64,000 bases of DNA from Labrenzia sp. VG12 (GCF_002237595.1 NZ_CP022529.1:682001-746000); one strand, 5' to 3'. Positions 36,058 through 45,778 are shown, counted from the stretch's first letter. A program made the numbers and translations. The notes: generated by a model from the letters alone, not told the origin.

Positions 36058-37130
36058 GCGCCAAGGCCCAGGCTGCCGTCAAAGACGACCGGCGCGTCGG
36101 CACCCGGCACGATGCGGCCGATGCCGGTGACAGTTTCGCCCTGCTCTTCAAGAACACGCATGACGGCTTCCGCTTCATCTTCGGCAACAACAATCACCAT
36201 GCCAATGCCGCAATTGAATGTGCGCAGCATTTCCTGTTCTGCGACGCCGCCCGTCCTGGCCAGCCAGCCGAAAACATCCGGTGCGCTAATGCGGGAGAGG
36301 TCAATCCTTGCCGAGCAGTTGTCCGGCAGTACGCGAGGCAGGTTCTCCGGCAGGCCGCCGCCGGTAATATGGGCAAGTGCCTTGATGCCGGACGTTGCCT
36401 TCAGCGCAGCCAGCAAGGGTTTTACATAAATACGGGTCGGCTCCATCAGGCATTCGCCCAGGCTTTTGCCGGGGGCGAACGGAGCTTCGTCGGACCATGT
36501 CAGGCCAGCCAGCTCGATGATCTTGCGCACCATGCTGTAGCCGTTGGAGTGAACGCCGGAAGAAGACAGGCCCAGAAGCACGTCGCCGGCGGCAACATCC
36601 TTGCGCGGCAGGATCTCGTCCCGTTCGACGGCCCCGACGGAAAACCCGGCCAGGTCATAGTCGCCTTCAACATACATGCCCGGCATTTCGGCGGTCTCGC
36701 CGCCGATCAGCGCGGCGCCCGCCAGTTTGCAGCCGTCGGCGATACCCGCTACGACATCGGTCGCCGTTTCGACATCCAGAGCGCCAGTGGCGAAATAATC
36801 GAGGAAGAACAGCGGTTCGGCACCCTGAACCACCAGATCGTTGACGCACATGGCGACGAGATCGATACCGACCGTGCGATGTTGGCCGGTTTCAATGGCG
36901 ATCTTGAGTTTCGTCCCGACGCCGTCATTGGCCGCGACCAGCACCGGATCCTTGAAGCCTGCTCCCTTCAGGTCGAACAGACCGCCGAAGCCGCCAATAT
37001 CGCTGTCCGCACCCGGACGGGAGGTTGCCTTGACCAGCGGCTTGATGCGGTTCACCAATTCGTTTCCGGCGTCGATATCGACCCCGGCATCGGCATAGGT
37101 CAGACCGTTGGATCCAGAGGATTCGCTCAT
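36054..37130 (-). CDS. purM: Phosphoribosylformylglycinamidine cyclo-ligase
   Basis: AIR synthetase, fifth step of purine synthesis. 358 residues starting MSESSGSNGLTYADAGVDID, with GGLFDLKGAGFKDPVLVAANDGVGTKL, GGETAEMPGMY and HITGGGLPENLPRVLP as family blocks. ATG at 37130 follows GGAG; the longer frame to 37166 is rejected. First gene of the purM-purN operon, divergent from the AI-2E-type permease. Confidence 0.96.
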   Translation of the reverse strand: MSESSGSNGLTYADAGVDIDAGNELVNRIKPLVKATSRPGADSDIGGFGGLFDLKGAGFKDPVLVAANDGVGTKLKIAIETGQHRTVGIDLVAMCVNDLVVQGAEPLFFLDYFATGALDVETATDVVAGIADGCKLAGAALIGGETAEMPGMYVEGDYDLAGFSVGAVERDEILPRKDVAAGDVLLGLSSSGVHSNGYSMVRKIIELAGLTWSDEAPFAPGKSLGECLMEPTRIYVKPLLAALKATSGIKALAHITGGGLPENLPRVLPDNCSARIDLSRISAPDVFGWLARTGGVAEQEMLRTFNCGIGMVIVVAEDEAEAVMRVLEEQGETVTGIGRIVPGADAPVVFDGSLGLGA

Positions 37131-37303
37131 AAGGCACTCCAAGCTGCGTGCGGTTGGCTGTGCCAACGCGGATTACAGTCTGGCGCGGCGGAACACAAGA
37201 CCCAAAACCCAACGCTTTCTCTGGACTTGAAACGAACCGGACGGTAATCCCATGTCCTGAGAAGCTGTTTTGCTTCGCCTCAATTTGCCCAGGAGCACCA
37301 TCG

Positions 37304-38401
37304 ATGACCCTTCGCCGTCAGGTCCAGTTCTGGCTGGTTTCCCTCGTTGTCCTGTGCTTGTTCCTCTACGTGTTCTCAGGCGTGTTGTTGCCCTTTGTGG
37401 CCGGCATGGCCGTGGCGTATCTGCTTGATCCGGTCTGTGACAGGCTGGAAAAGCTGGGCATGGCGCGGATGTGGGCAACGCTGACCATTCTTTTCGGCTT
37501 CATCCTGATCCTGGTGCTGTTCTTCATTCTGCTATTGCCACTTCTCGGCAATCAGCTGGCCCTTTTTCTGGAACGGTTTCCGGATCTGGTGCGCAAGCTT
37601 CAGGACCTGCTGTCTCAGTATTTCCCTGCCGACCTGGCCTCCGTTGCCGGTATCAAGCCAGAGGATCTGCAGTCTTCCATGTCCGACCTGATCGGTCAGG
37701 GAGCTTCCTTTGTCGGCAAGCTGGCGCAATCCTTGTGGAGCGGCGGACAGGCCCTTCTGTCGATCCTGTCGCTCTTCGTGATCACGCCCGTCGTCGCCTT
37801 CTACCTGCTGCTCGACTGGGACCGCATGGTGGCGCGCATCGACAGCTGGCTGCCGCGCGATCATCTGGAAGAAATCCGGGGACTGGCTCGTGAAATGGAC
37901 GAAGCCGTTGCCGGTTTCGTGCGGGGGCAGGTGTCGGTCTGCGTGATCCTGGGCTCGTTTTATGCCATTGCCCTGGCGCTGGTTGGCCTCAATTTCGGAT
38001 TGCTGATCGGCATGGCGGCCGGGCTGGTCAGCTTCATTCCCTTTGTCGGCGCGGGGCTCGGCCTGATCCTTTCCGTCGGGGTGGCACTGGTGCAGTTCTG
38101 GCCGGAATGGCCCTGGATCATCGCGGTTGCCGCCGTGTTCGGCGTCGGACAGTTCCTGGAAGGCAACATCCTGCAGCCGAAACTTGTCGGCGACAGCACG
38201 GGGCTTCATCCGGTCACCTTGATGTTTGCCCTGTTTGCCTTTGGATATCTCTTTGGATTTGTGGGGATGCTGGTGGCGGTTCCGGCGGCCGCGATGATTG
38301 GCGTGCTTGCACGTTTTGCCCTGAGGCAGTATCTCGCAAGCCCCGTCTACAGGGGAACACGTCCTGCTGCTGCGGGCACCGACGAACAGGTATCAGAGTA
38401 A
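37304..38401 (+). CDS. AI-2E transporter family (PerM-like) permease
   Basis: 365 residues with about eight hydrophobic segments, in the PF01594 arrangement: N-terminal pair, a soluble helical region (about 100-165), then GSFYAIALALVGLNFGLLIGMAAGLVSFIPFVGAGLG and GNILQPKLVGDSTGLHPV, the family signature. Exporter of unknown substrate; a role in AI-2 transport is not implied. ATG at 37304 follows an AGGAG site. The hdaA gene starts 4 nt after its stop, so both are in one operon. Confidence 0.9.
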   Translation: MTLRRQVQFWLVSLVVLCLFLYVFSGVLLPFVAGMAVAYLLDPVCDRLEKLGMARMWATLTILFGFILILVLFFILLLPLLGNQLALFLERFPDLVRKLQDLLSQYFPADLASVAGIKPEDLQSSMSDLIGQGASFVGKLAQSLWSGGQALLSILSLFVITPVVAFYLLLDWDRMVARIDSWLPRDHLEEIRGLAREMDEAVAGFVRGQVSVCVILGSFYAIALALVGLNFGLLIGMAAGLVSFIPFVGAGLGLILSVGVALVQFWPEWPWIIAVAAVFGVGQFLEGNILQPKLVGDSTGLHPVTLMFALFAFGYLFGFVGMLVAVPAAAMIGVLARFALRQYLASPVYRGTRPAAAGTDEQVSE

Positions 38402-38405
38402 GACC

Positions 38406-39086
38406 ATGGCGGAACCTCCGCGCCAGCTGCCGTTAGACCTGCCACATGAAGCGGCACTGAGCCGGGACGACTTTCTGGTTGGGGGATCCAACCGGGCCGC
38501 CTTCGAGCTTCTGGAACGCTGGCCGGACTGGCCGTCGCCGGTGGTCGTTCTGGCCGGGCCTGTGGGCTCCGGCAAGACACACCTGGTCAGGGCCTTTCAG
38601 GACGAAACAGGTGCTGCGGTTCTTGCGGCACCCGAGCTGCGTGAAACGGATGTCGAGCGGCTGGCCGCTGCCCCGGCCGCCGTTGTTGAAAATGCGCATC
38701 TGGGGCTCGACAACACGGCCCTGTTTCATCTTTTGAATGCAGCCAGACAGGCCGGCAAGACCGTCCTGATCACCAGCCGCACCTGGCCGGCAAGCTGGAA
38801 AATCACTCTGCCGGATCTGATGTCGCGGCTGAGAGCCGCAACACCGGTGGAAATTCTGGAGCCGGACGATGATCTTCTGCGCCGGGTCCTGGTGAAACTT
38901 TTTGCAGACCGTCAGATCTCCGTCGATCTGAATGTGGTTGACTATCTGGTCGTGCGCATGGAGCGGTCGCTGGAAGTTGCCCTGCGTGCCGTAGAAGCCA
39001 TTGATCAGGAGGCACTTGCGGGTCGTGTCAAGATCACAAAACCTCTGGCTGGCCGGGTTCTGGAAAATGTGCATAAAGGCCAGTAA
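38406..39086 (+). CDS. hdaA: DnaA-inactivating protein HdaA
   Basis: A 226-residue DnaA-related AAA+ protein acting with the sliding clamp to stimulate ATP hydrolysis on DnaA after initiation. The N-terminal clamp-binding motif is QLPLDLP at residues 7-13. Walker A is GPVGSGKTH (about 53-61). The C-terminal lid follows. There is no DnaA-type DNA-binding domain IV, which separates it from DnaA. Position between an AI-2E permease and ppk1 is the common Hyphomicrobiales arrangement. Confidence 0.9.
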   Translation: MAEPPRQLPLDLPHEAALSRDDFLVGGSNRAAFELLERWPDWPSPVVVLAGPVGSGKTHLVRAFQDETGAAVLAAPELRETDVERLAAAPAAVVENAHLGLDNTALFHLLNAARQAGKTVLITSRTWPASWKITLPDLMSRLRAATPVEILEPDDDLLRRVLVKLFADRQISVDLNVVDYLVVRMERSLEVALRAVEAIDQEALAGRVKITKPLAGRVLENVHKGQ

Positions 39087-39217
39087 TCGGCAGGTCAGCC
39101 ATAGAACTGTCATTTGACCTGCTGTGAGTCCATGATAGTGACGGCTAGACGAGGCTGTGGCAGGTCCGGGCGGCCATGCGGTGCTGACTGTCAGCGGTCG
39201 GAAGAAGGGAAGACACC

Positions 39218-41440
39218 ATGAATGAAACTCCTGATCTTTCTGCCATTCTGCCCGCTTCCACGATGCCGCCAGACCAGAACGGGCAACAGGCTGACCTGAC
39301 CGTCGACGGCGGGCTTGCGCAGTCGCCGGCGCGGTTCATGAACCGGGAACTGTCCTGGTTGCAGTTCAACCTGCGTGTTCTGGAAGAGGCGATGAATGCC
39401 AATCATCCGCTTCTGGAACGGGTTCGGTTTCTATCTATTTCGGCGAACAATCTGGACGAATTTTTCATGGTCCGTGTCGCCGGTCTGCGCGGTCAGCAGC
39501 GCGCGGACGTGACCAATCTCTCCGATGACGGCCTGACACCCACCGAACAGCTGCAGAAAATCAGCGAGGCCGTGCGTGACCTGCAGGCCTCCCAGCAGAA
39601 GATCTGGGTAGACCTGCGCCGCGAGATTGCCGAAAAAGGTGTGGAGATCCTGCATGGAGACACGCTCGGCGCGGACGAGAAGGACTGGCTGCAGGACTAT
39701 TTCCTCAACTACGTCTTCCCGGTTCTGACGCCGCTGGCGCTTGATCCGGCACACCCGTTCCCGTTCATCCCCAATCTGGGCTTTTCGATCGTCTTCGAAC
39801 TGGTGCCGAGTTCCGGCGGCCGCGGCATGATCGCGCTTCTGCGCATTCCCAACCAGGTCGACCGGTTCGTGCAATTGCCAAATGGCGCGGACGGCGCGGC
39901 GCGTTTCATTTCAATCGAAAAAGTCGTCAGCCTGTTCATTGGGCGTCTGTTTCCGGGGTACGAGATCCGCGGCAAGGGCGCCTTCCGTGTGATCCGCGAC
40001 AGCGATCTGGAAATCGAGGAAGAAGCGGAAGATCTCGTTCGTCTGTTCGAAAGTGCCTTGAAACGACGCCGGCGGGGATCCGTGATCCGGCTGGAAATCC
40101 AGGACACGACACCACCCGCATTGCTGGAATTTGTAGCCGATGCCCTGGATGTGGGCGAGAGCGAGATCTTTCTGGCCAACGGCCTGCTGGCGCTGAACAA
40201 CCTGTCGCAGATCGTCGACCTTGAGCGCTCCGATCTGAAATTCGAACCCTATTCGGCACGGTTCCCGGAGCGGATCCGAGAACATGGGGGCGACTGTCTG
40301 GCGGCGATCCACCAGAAGGACATCATCGTTCACCATCCGTATGAATCCTTTGATGTGGTGGTGCAGTATCTGCGTCAGGCGGCCCGCGACCCAGATGTGG
40401 TTGCCATCAAGCAGACGCTCTACCGCACTTCCAACAATTCGCCGATCGTGAAGGCACTGGCGGAAGCTGCCGAAGCGGGCAAGTCCGTGACGGCCCTGGT
40501 GGAGCTGAAAGCCCGCTTCGACGAAGCCGCGAACATCAAGTGGGCGCGCGATCTGGAGCGGGCCGGTGTGCAGGTGGTGTTCGGCTTCATCGAACTGAAG
40601 ACGCACTCCAAGCTCTCCATGGTGATCAAGCGTGAACACGGCCAGCTGAAGACCTACTGCCATATCGGCACCGGCAACTACCATCCGATCACGGCGCGGA
40701 TCTATGAGGATCTGTCCTTTTTCACCGATGATCCGGGCATTGCCGAGGACGCGGCCCGGGTGTTCAACTTCATCACCGGCTATGCCCAGCCTGCTGAGCT
40801 CAACCATCTGATGGTGTCTCCGGTCAATCTGCGCCAGCGCATGCTGGAAATGACCGAAGCGGAGATCGAACACGCAAGGGCAGGGCGTCCGGCGCAGATC
40901 TGGATGAAGATGAACTCCCTGGTCGATCCGGAGATCATCGACGCGCTCTACAAGGCGAGCCAGGCTGGCGTGCAGATCGATCTTGTCATTCGCGGGATCT
41001 GTTGTCTTCGCCCGGGCATTCCCGGCCTGTCAGAGAACATCCGGGTGAAGTCGATTGTCGGCCGGTTCCTGGAACACTCCCGCATCTTCTGCTTCGGCAA
41101 CGGGCAGGGACTGCCGTCACCGGAGGCCCATGTCTATATCGGCTCCGCCGACCTGATGCCGCGCAACATCGACCGCCGGGTGGAAGTGCTGACACCGCTC
41201 CTGACGGCAACCGTGCACGAACAGGTGCTCGACCAGATCATGGTCGCGAATTTAAAAGACAATCAACAAAGCTGGCGCATCCTTGCCGATGGCAGCCATG
41301 AACGGATTGTGCCGGGCGCAAATGAAGAACCGTTCAATGCGCACCAGTATTTCATGACGAACCCCTCATTGTCGGGCCGGGGCAAGTCGTTGAAGAGTGA
41401 TCGCCCGAAGCCGTTCCTGGAACGGCAAAAACGAGGCTAA
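39218..41440 (+). CDS. ppk: Polyphosphate kinase 1
   Basis: Reversibly builds polyphosphate from ATP. 740 residues, beginning with the N-domain text FMNRELSWLQFNLRVLEEA and SANNLDEFFMVRVAG. The phosphorylated His482 lies in TYCHIGTGNYHP and the second PLD-like domain includes IRGICCLRPGIPGLSENI. Followed by ppx with the genes abutting (1 nt apart), so the maker and degrader of polyphosphate are co-expressed. Confidence 0.97.
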   Translation: MNETPDLSAILPASTMPPDQNGQQADLTVDGGLAQSPARFMNRELSWLQFNLRVLEEAMNANHPLLERVRFLSISANNLDEFFMVRVAGLRGQQRADVTNLSDDGLTPTEQLQKISEAVRDLQASQQKIWVDLRREIAEKGVEILHGDTLGADEKDWLQDYFLNYVFPVLTPLALDPAHPFPFIPNLGFSIVFELVPSSGGRGMIALLRIPNQVDRFVQLPNGADGAARFISIEKVVSLFIGRLFPGYEIRGKGAFRVIRDSDLEIEEEAEDLVRLFESALKRRRRGSVIRLEIQDTTPPALLEFVADALDVGESEIFLANGLLALNNLSQIVDLERSDLKFEPYSARFPERIREHGGDCLAAIHQKDIIVHHPYESFDVVVQYLRQAARDPDVVAIKQTLYRTSNNSPIVKALAEAAEAGKSVTALVELKARFDEAANIKWARDLERAGVQVVFGFIELKTHSKLSMVIKREHGQLKTYCHIGTGNYHPITARIYEDLSFFTDDPGIAEDAARVFNFITGYAQPAELNHLMVSPVNLRQRMLEMTEAEIEHARAGRPAQIWMKMNSLVDPEIIDALYKASQAGVQIDLVIRGICCLRPGIPGLSENIRVKSIVGRFLEHSRIFCFGNGQGLPSPEAHVYIGSADLMPRNIDRRVEVLTPLLTATVHEQVLDQIMVANLKDNQQSWRILADGSHERIVPGANEEPFNAHQYFMTNPSLSGRGKSLKSDRPKPFLERQKRG

Positions 41441-41441
41441 A

Positions 41442-42962
41442 ATGGCTGGGAATTTCAAGCCCGCGCGTGGCCGTCTCAATGGGACAGGGCCGGTTGCCGT
41501 CGTGGATATCGGTTCTAACTCCGTGCGTCTGGTGATTTACGAACGCAAGGCGCGCACACCGACCATGCTGTTCAACGAGAAGCTTCTGGCCGGTCTCGGT
41601 CGTGGTATTGCCGCCACCGGCCGTCTGGCCGATGAATCCGTGTCTCTGGCTCTGGGAGAGCTGAGCCGGTTCAAGGCCCTGATCGAACACACCGGTTGCC
41701 AGGAACTCTATATCGTCGCGACCGCGGCTGCGCGTGACGCGGAAAACGGACCGGAATTCGTCCGGGAGGTCGAGCGCCAGCTGAATGCGCCCGTGCGCAT
41801 CCTGGACGGTGGCGAAGAAGCCTATTACTCCGCCCTGGGTGTGATTGCCGGTTTCTGGCAGCCGCGCGGTATCGTTGGCGACATGGGGGGCGGCAGTCTG
41901 GAACTTGTCGAAATCGCCGACAAGAAACCCGGAACGGGCGCAACGTTTCCGCTTGGTGGCTTGCGGCTGTCCGAAGAAGCGGACGGCAAGATCGCCAAGG
42001 CGCAGAAGATTACCGAACAGGCACTGCAGGGATACGAGTGGCCGGACCTGGTGCCGGGTGAGCGGACCTTCTATGCGGTCGGAGGCACCTGGCGATCTCT
42101 CGGCCGGCTTCACCTGATGCAGAACGATTACCCGCTGCACGTGATGCACAATTACGAGATGAGCGCAGACGAGGCGATCGCGTTCTGTCGCAAGATCGCC
42201 GTCCCCAATCTCGAAGGCATCGAGATGGCGGAAGTTGTCTCGAAACAGCGCCGTCCTCTTGTGCCGATCGGTGCGGTGGTTCTGGAGCAGGTGCTGACCT
42301 CGATGAAGGCCGAGCGCCTCGTTTTCTCGGCGACCGGTGTGCGCGAGGGGCTGCTGCACGAAAAGCTGCCTGAGGACATGCAGGATCATGACCCGGTCAT
42401 CGAAGCCGCGCGCGAACTCTGCACCCTGCGGGCACGATCGCCGGACCACGCCGAGGAGCTGATCGTCTGGACAGACAAGCTGTTCGGTGAACTCGGCATC
42501 GAGGAAACGGCCAATGAAACCCGTCTGCGCCACGCTGCCTGCCTGCTGTCAGACATCGGCTGGCGGGCGCATCCGGACTATCGCGGCGAGCAGAGCCTGA
42601 ACATCATTTCCAACGCCTCCTTTGTCGGGCTGGATCATGCCAGCCGCGCCTATCTGGCGGCAGCGGTGTTCTACCGGCACCAGGGCCTGCGCGAAGGAGC
42701 CCTGTCGCCCGTGATCCGGGAACTGTTCACCGATCGCCTGCGGATCCGGGCCAAGGTGCTTGGCGCGACCATGCGTGTTGCGTCGCTGTTGAGCGCCTCG
42801 ATCGCCGGCATGCTGCCGCAAGTCGGTATTTCGAACACCGGTGATGGCCTGAGACTTGAACTCGGCAAGGGCCTGGCAAGCCTGGATGGCGACCGCCTGC
42901 GCAAGCGGGTCAGCCAGTTGGCCCGGGTCATTGAGGTCGATGTTGCGGTGACGGCGGGGTAG
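41442..42962 (+). CDS. ppx: Exopolyphosphatase (Ppx/GppA family)
   Basis: 506 residues. The actin-fold ATPase-like phosphate loops are VVDIGSNSVRLVIYE (N-terminus) and GDMGGGSLELVEI. The C-terminal half is an HD-like helical domain (RHAACLLSDIGWRAHPDYRG). It removes terminal phosphates from polyP or pppGpp. ATG at 41442 follows the ppk stop directly. GppA-type activity cannot be excluded from sequence alone. Confidence 0.94.
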   Translation: MAGNFKPARGRLNGTGPVAVVDIGSNSVRLVIYERKARTPTMLFNEKLLAGLGRGIAATGRLADESVSLALGELSRFKALIEHTGCQELYIVATAAARDAENGPEFVREVERQLNAPVRILDGGEEAYYSALGVIAGFWQPRGIVGDMGGGSLELVEIADKKPGTGATFPLGGLRLSEEADGKIAKAQKITEQALQGYEWPDLVPGERTFYAVGGTWRSLGRLHLMQNDYPLHVMHNYEMSADEAIAFCRKIAVPNLEGIEMAEVVSKQRRPLVPIGAVVLEQVLTSMKAERLVFSATGVREGLLHEKLPEDMQDHDPVIEAARELCTLRARSPDHAEELIVWTDKLFGELGIEETANETRLRHAACLLSDIGWRAHPDYRGEQSLNIISNASFVGLDHASRAYLAAAVFYRHQGLREGALSPVIRELFTDRLRIRAKVLGATMRVASLLSASIAGMLPQVGISNTGDGLRLELGKGLASLDGDRLRKRVSQLARVIEVDVAVTAG

Positions 42963-43008
42963 GGGCGGCACCTTGCTGCAACCAGGGCAAAAGACAAACC
43001 ACTCAACA

Positions 43009-43112
43009 TCATCCTGAGGAGAACCCTCAGGTCTGTATCAAAGGATCTGCCGCTTGCGCCAGCGCAGGCAACTGATCCGTGGAGCGCACGCTCTGCGCGC
43101 TCCTCATGATGA
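43009..43112. repeat. Palindromic intergenic repeat (CATCCTGAGGAG type)
   Basis: Ends TCATCCTGAGGAG and CTCCTCATGATGA are inverted repeats (12/13) enclosing about 78 bp with ggatc and agcgca blocks. The element is of a kind widespread between alphaproteobacterial genes. It lies between ppx and the 3' end of rnd, probably at the transcript ends of both. Confidence 0.55.
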
Positions 43113-43154
43113 CGTCTTGGAAGATGGTGCAGCGCTGGCGAAAGCCCGGAAGTT

Positions 43155-44339
43155 CTATTCGGCCGCCTGCGTCTTCATTTCCCCCTGCACCGGTTGGTCC
43201 AGAGCAACGATCTGCCGGTTCTGGAAGGCGAGGGCGACTTCGCCGCGTTTCAGCTTCAGGGCCGTTTCGCCGAAGAGTTCCCGGCGCCACCCCTTGAGGG
43301 CCGCGACATCGGCATTGTCATCCGCTGCAATCTTTTCCAGGTCGTCGACCGTGGCGATCACCTTGGCGGCAACACCGTTGGCTTCGCTGACGAGTTTCAG
43401 AAGCACCTTGAGAAGGTCGACGGCGGCTGCAGAGCCATCAGGCGCCTGCCGCCCCTTGGGCAGTTTCGGCAGGTCCTTCTTCGGCACGGCAAGTGCACGT
43501 TTGACGGCTTTCAGAATTTCGTCGGCAGCCTTCGACCGCTCGAATCCGCGCGGGATCGTCCGCAGCCGGCCAAGCGATTCCGTATCCTGCGGCTGCTGGG
43601 CGGCCAGTTCGTAGATGGCATCGTCCTTGATCACGCGGCTGCGGGGCACATCCCGGGACTGGGCCTCGTGTTCGCGCCAGGCGGCGACTTCCATCATGAC
43701 CGCCAGCTCGACCGGCTTGCGCACGCGCAGCTTCAGGCGTTTCCAGGCCTGCTCGGGATCGGTGCGGTAGGTGGTCACGGACGTGAGCACCTGCATTTCA
43801 TCTTCAACCCAGTGGCTGCGATTCTGTTCCGCCAGATTGGCTTTCAGGAACTGGTAGGCGTCGCGCAGATGGGTCACATCCGCGAGCGCATAGTCGAGCT
43901 GTTTCGCTGTCAGCGGGCGACGCGCCCAGTCGGTGAAGCGAGACGACTTGTCGATGCGCGCACCGGTCACCTTGTAGACCAGCTGGTCATAGGAAATGCT
44001 GTCGCCAAAGCCGCAGACCATGGCCGCAACCTGGGTGTCGAACAGTGGCGCCGGGATAAGCTCGCCCAGGTGATAGATGATTTCGATGTCCTGGCGCGCC
44101 GCGTGGAACACTTTTGTCACACTGGCGTCGCGCATCAGGTCGAAAAAGGGTTGAAGGTCAAGCCCTTCGGCCAGCGCATCGACAATGAATGCCATGTCCG
44201 GCCCTGCCATCTGAATGACACAGAGCTTGGGCCAGAAGGTGGTTTCACGGAGGAATTCCGTGTCCACGGTTACATAGTCATGGGCGGCAAGGCGCTGGCA
44301 CGCAGCGGCGAGATCTTTTGTTTTTGTAATCACATGCAT
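43155..44339 (-). CDS. rnd: Ribonuclease D
   Basis: 3'-5' exoribonuclease for tRNA maturation, 394 residues. The DEDD exonuclease residues are Asp/Glu in VTVDTEFLRE, Asp in ARQDIEII, and Asp in YALADVTHLRD. An HRDC-like helical domain follows (residues about 210-290). Minus strand, divergent from the ParA-type ATPase. Confidence 0.94.
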   Translation of the reverse strand: MHVITKTKDLAAACQRLAAHDYVTVDTEFLRETTFWPKLCVIQMAGPDMAFIVDALAEGLDLQPFFDLMRDASVTKVFHAARQDIEIIYHLGELIPAPLFDTQVAAMVCGFGDSISYDQLVYKVTGARIDKSSRFTDWARRPLTAKQLDYALADVTHLRDAYQFLKANLAEQNRSHWVEDEMQVLTSVTTYRTDPEQAWKRLKLRVRKPVELAVMMEVAAWREHEAQSRDVPRSRVIKDDAIYELAAQQPQDTESLGRLRTIPRGFERSKAADEILKAVKRALAVPKKDLPKLPKGRQAPDGSAAAVDLLKVLLKLVSEANGVAAKVIATVDDLEKIAADDNADVAALKGWRRELFGETALKLKRGEVALAFQNRQIVALDQPVQGEMKTQAAE

Positions 44340-44482
44340 GGTGACGCAAAGCTATACCCGAGTTCTGCCCCTTTGTCGCCACGAAATGGTAATTTTCGGC
44401 GCAGCGACTCTTGAAAAGGCGCAAAATGTGCGCCTATGTTGGGCGGTGGCAGGGAAAGACGTGGTCGACGAAGGGAGCGGTA

Positions 44483-45109
44483 ATGCGCAAGATACTGGTG
44501 GTGAATTCCAAGGGCGGTTGCGGCAAGACAACACTTGCCACGAATCTCGCCGTTGCCCTGGCCGCGCGCGGAGAAGATGTTGCGCTGGCTGATGCCGACC
44601 GCCAGAAATCGTCGCTCTCCTGGGTCAAGCGCCGCCCGAAATCGCTGACACCGATCGAGGGTCTGAACTGGACCAAGGAAGACAGTATCGGCGACAAGGA
44701 CAAGAAGCTCGACGCGATTGTCATCGATGGTCCCGGCGGTCTGCGCTCCGAGCTCGCCAAGAACCTGATCGCCGAAGCCTCCGACATCATCGTACCGGTG
44801 CTGGCCTCTGCGTTTGACTGGGATGCGACGCTGAAATTTCTCGACGGCATTTCCGACATCAAACGGGTGCGCAAGGGCAAGGCGGACATCTTCGTCGTCG
44901 CCAACCGCATCAACAAGCGTTCGACCCAGGTGGGGGACCTCGAACAGACCTTCGCCAAAAAGGGCTTTCCGCTGCTCGCACGCATATCCGACAGAGTGCT
45001 CTACGCCCGACATGCGGCCGCCGGCTCCGGCGTTTTCGACTATTCGGATTCCAAGTCGCACGAGATCCGCGGGCAATGGCATCCGTTGCTGCAGGCGGTA
45101 GACAGTTAG
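44483..45109 (+). CDS. Orphan ParA/MinD-type ATPase
   Basis: A 208-residue ParA-superfamily ATPase with deviant Walker A SKGGCGKTT (residues 9-17), ADADRQKSS as Asp-switch and VIDGPGG as Walker B. Such short ParA proteins act in positioning or partitioning, but no parB or cargo gene is adjacent. ATG at 44483 follows AAGGGAG. It is divergent from rnd and its stop overlaps the stop of the next (convergent) gene. Confidence 0.85.
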   Translation: MRKILVVNSKGGCGKTTLATNLAVALAARGEDVALADADRQKSSLSWVKRRPKSLTPIEGLNWTKEDSIGDKDKKLDAIVIDGPGGLRSELAKNLIAEASDIIVPVLASAFDWDATLKFLDGISDIKRVRKGKADIFVVANRINKRSTQVGDLEQTFAKKGFPLLARISDRVLYARHAAAGSGVFDYSDSKSHEIRGQWHPLLQAVDS

Positions 45110-45399
45110 CCGGCAGACAACCTGTCGGCCAACTGCCTGAACTCTTTCGCGGTGAGCCCGGTCAGGGTTGGCATTTCCCGATCGAAAAACTTGTCGTCCT
45201 CAAGCGCGTGAAAAATCAAGGCGCGCAGAGCCTGCCACTCGCTGGCGCTGATCGCCGGCACCGGTGTTTCTTCCGAAACGGCATTGCAAAGTCTATCGGC
45301 AACGCGATTCACATTCGTGGTCGCCAGCACGATCTCGGTCTCGTTTTCCAGTGCCAGCAGCGTGTCGCGAAGTTTCGCGGAAACGGCTTCTCTCGTCAT
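45106..45399 (-). CDS. 97-residue hypothetical protein
   Basis: Not recognised. It starts MTREAVSAKLRDTLLALENE after an AGCAGGA site at about -10; the longer frame upstream is Arg-rich and not protein-like. The protein is helical and acidic with no signal or membrane segment. Its TAA stop is shared with the TAG stop of the ParA gene in the sequence TTAG, an unusually tight convergent overlap. Confidence 0.6.
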   Translation of the reverse strand: MTREAVSAKLRDTLLALENETEIVLATTNVNRVADRLCNAVSEETPVPAISASEWQALRALIFHALEDDKFFDREMPTLTGLTAKEFRQLADRLSAG

Positions 45400-45508
45400 T
45401 CTGTTCCTGCTCCGGAAGCGCCGGGTGTGGCAATTTGTTTGCAAAATATATGCTCAAGGTCGTCTCCTTCGATCATTTCCCTGAAAGCATTGCTGATTGT
45501 TTCAGGTG

Positions 45509-45778
45509 CTAGAATCGAAATGACAAGCCATTCGGATCATAGACGTAATCCGGCCGGTCAGGCTTCATGATCGTTTGGCGCACTTTCTCAAACGAGTAGA
45601 CCGTACCGCCATGATCACTGACGCTGACTCTGACGAAAACATCAGTGTTATCGTTCACGGGGACGAAGATGTCGTGGTAGGAAAAGATCCCGACCTGTTT
45701 TTCGTTCGCCGTGATTGTAAGATCTTTCTTTTTTGGTCAGCCTTGGACCGTTGGGGAAGCGATTGCTCTGAACATCAT
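45509..45778 (-). pseudogene. Small ORF broken by an in-frame TGA
   Basis: Not recognised. From ATG at 45778 the frame reads MMFRAIASPTVQG, meets TGA at 45737-45739 (codon 14) and continues for 75 codons to TAG: a plausible soluble beta-rich sequence that includes KQVGIFSYHDIFVPV and GGTVYSFEKVRQ and ends NGLSFRF. No ATG, GTG or TTG precedes the body after the TGA. A poly-A run (aaaaaa) lies 2-7 nt after the TGA, so a frameshift error is also possible. Neighbouring 45400-45508 and 45779-46032 show no other gene. Confidence 0.4.

Noticed and set aside
39107..39128. Possible Pho box in front of ppk (CTGTCAT half-site)
   Set aside because: Only one half-site matches; the second CTGTNA is at the wrong spacing (8 instead of 4).
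45737..45739. TGA as selenocysteine codon
   Set aside because: No SECIS-like hairpin seen directly after it, and the short ORF is not a selenoprotein family; pseudogene or sequencing error is simpler.
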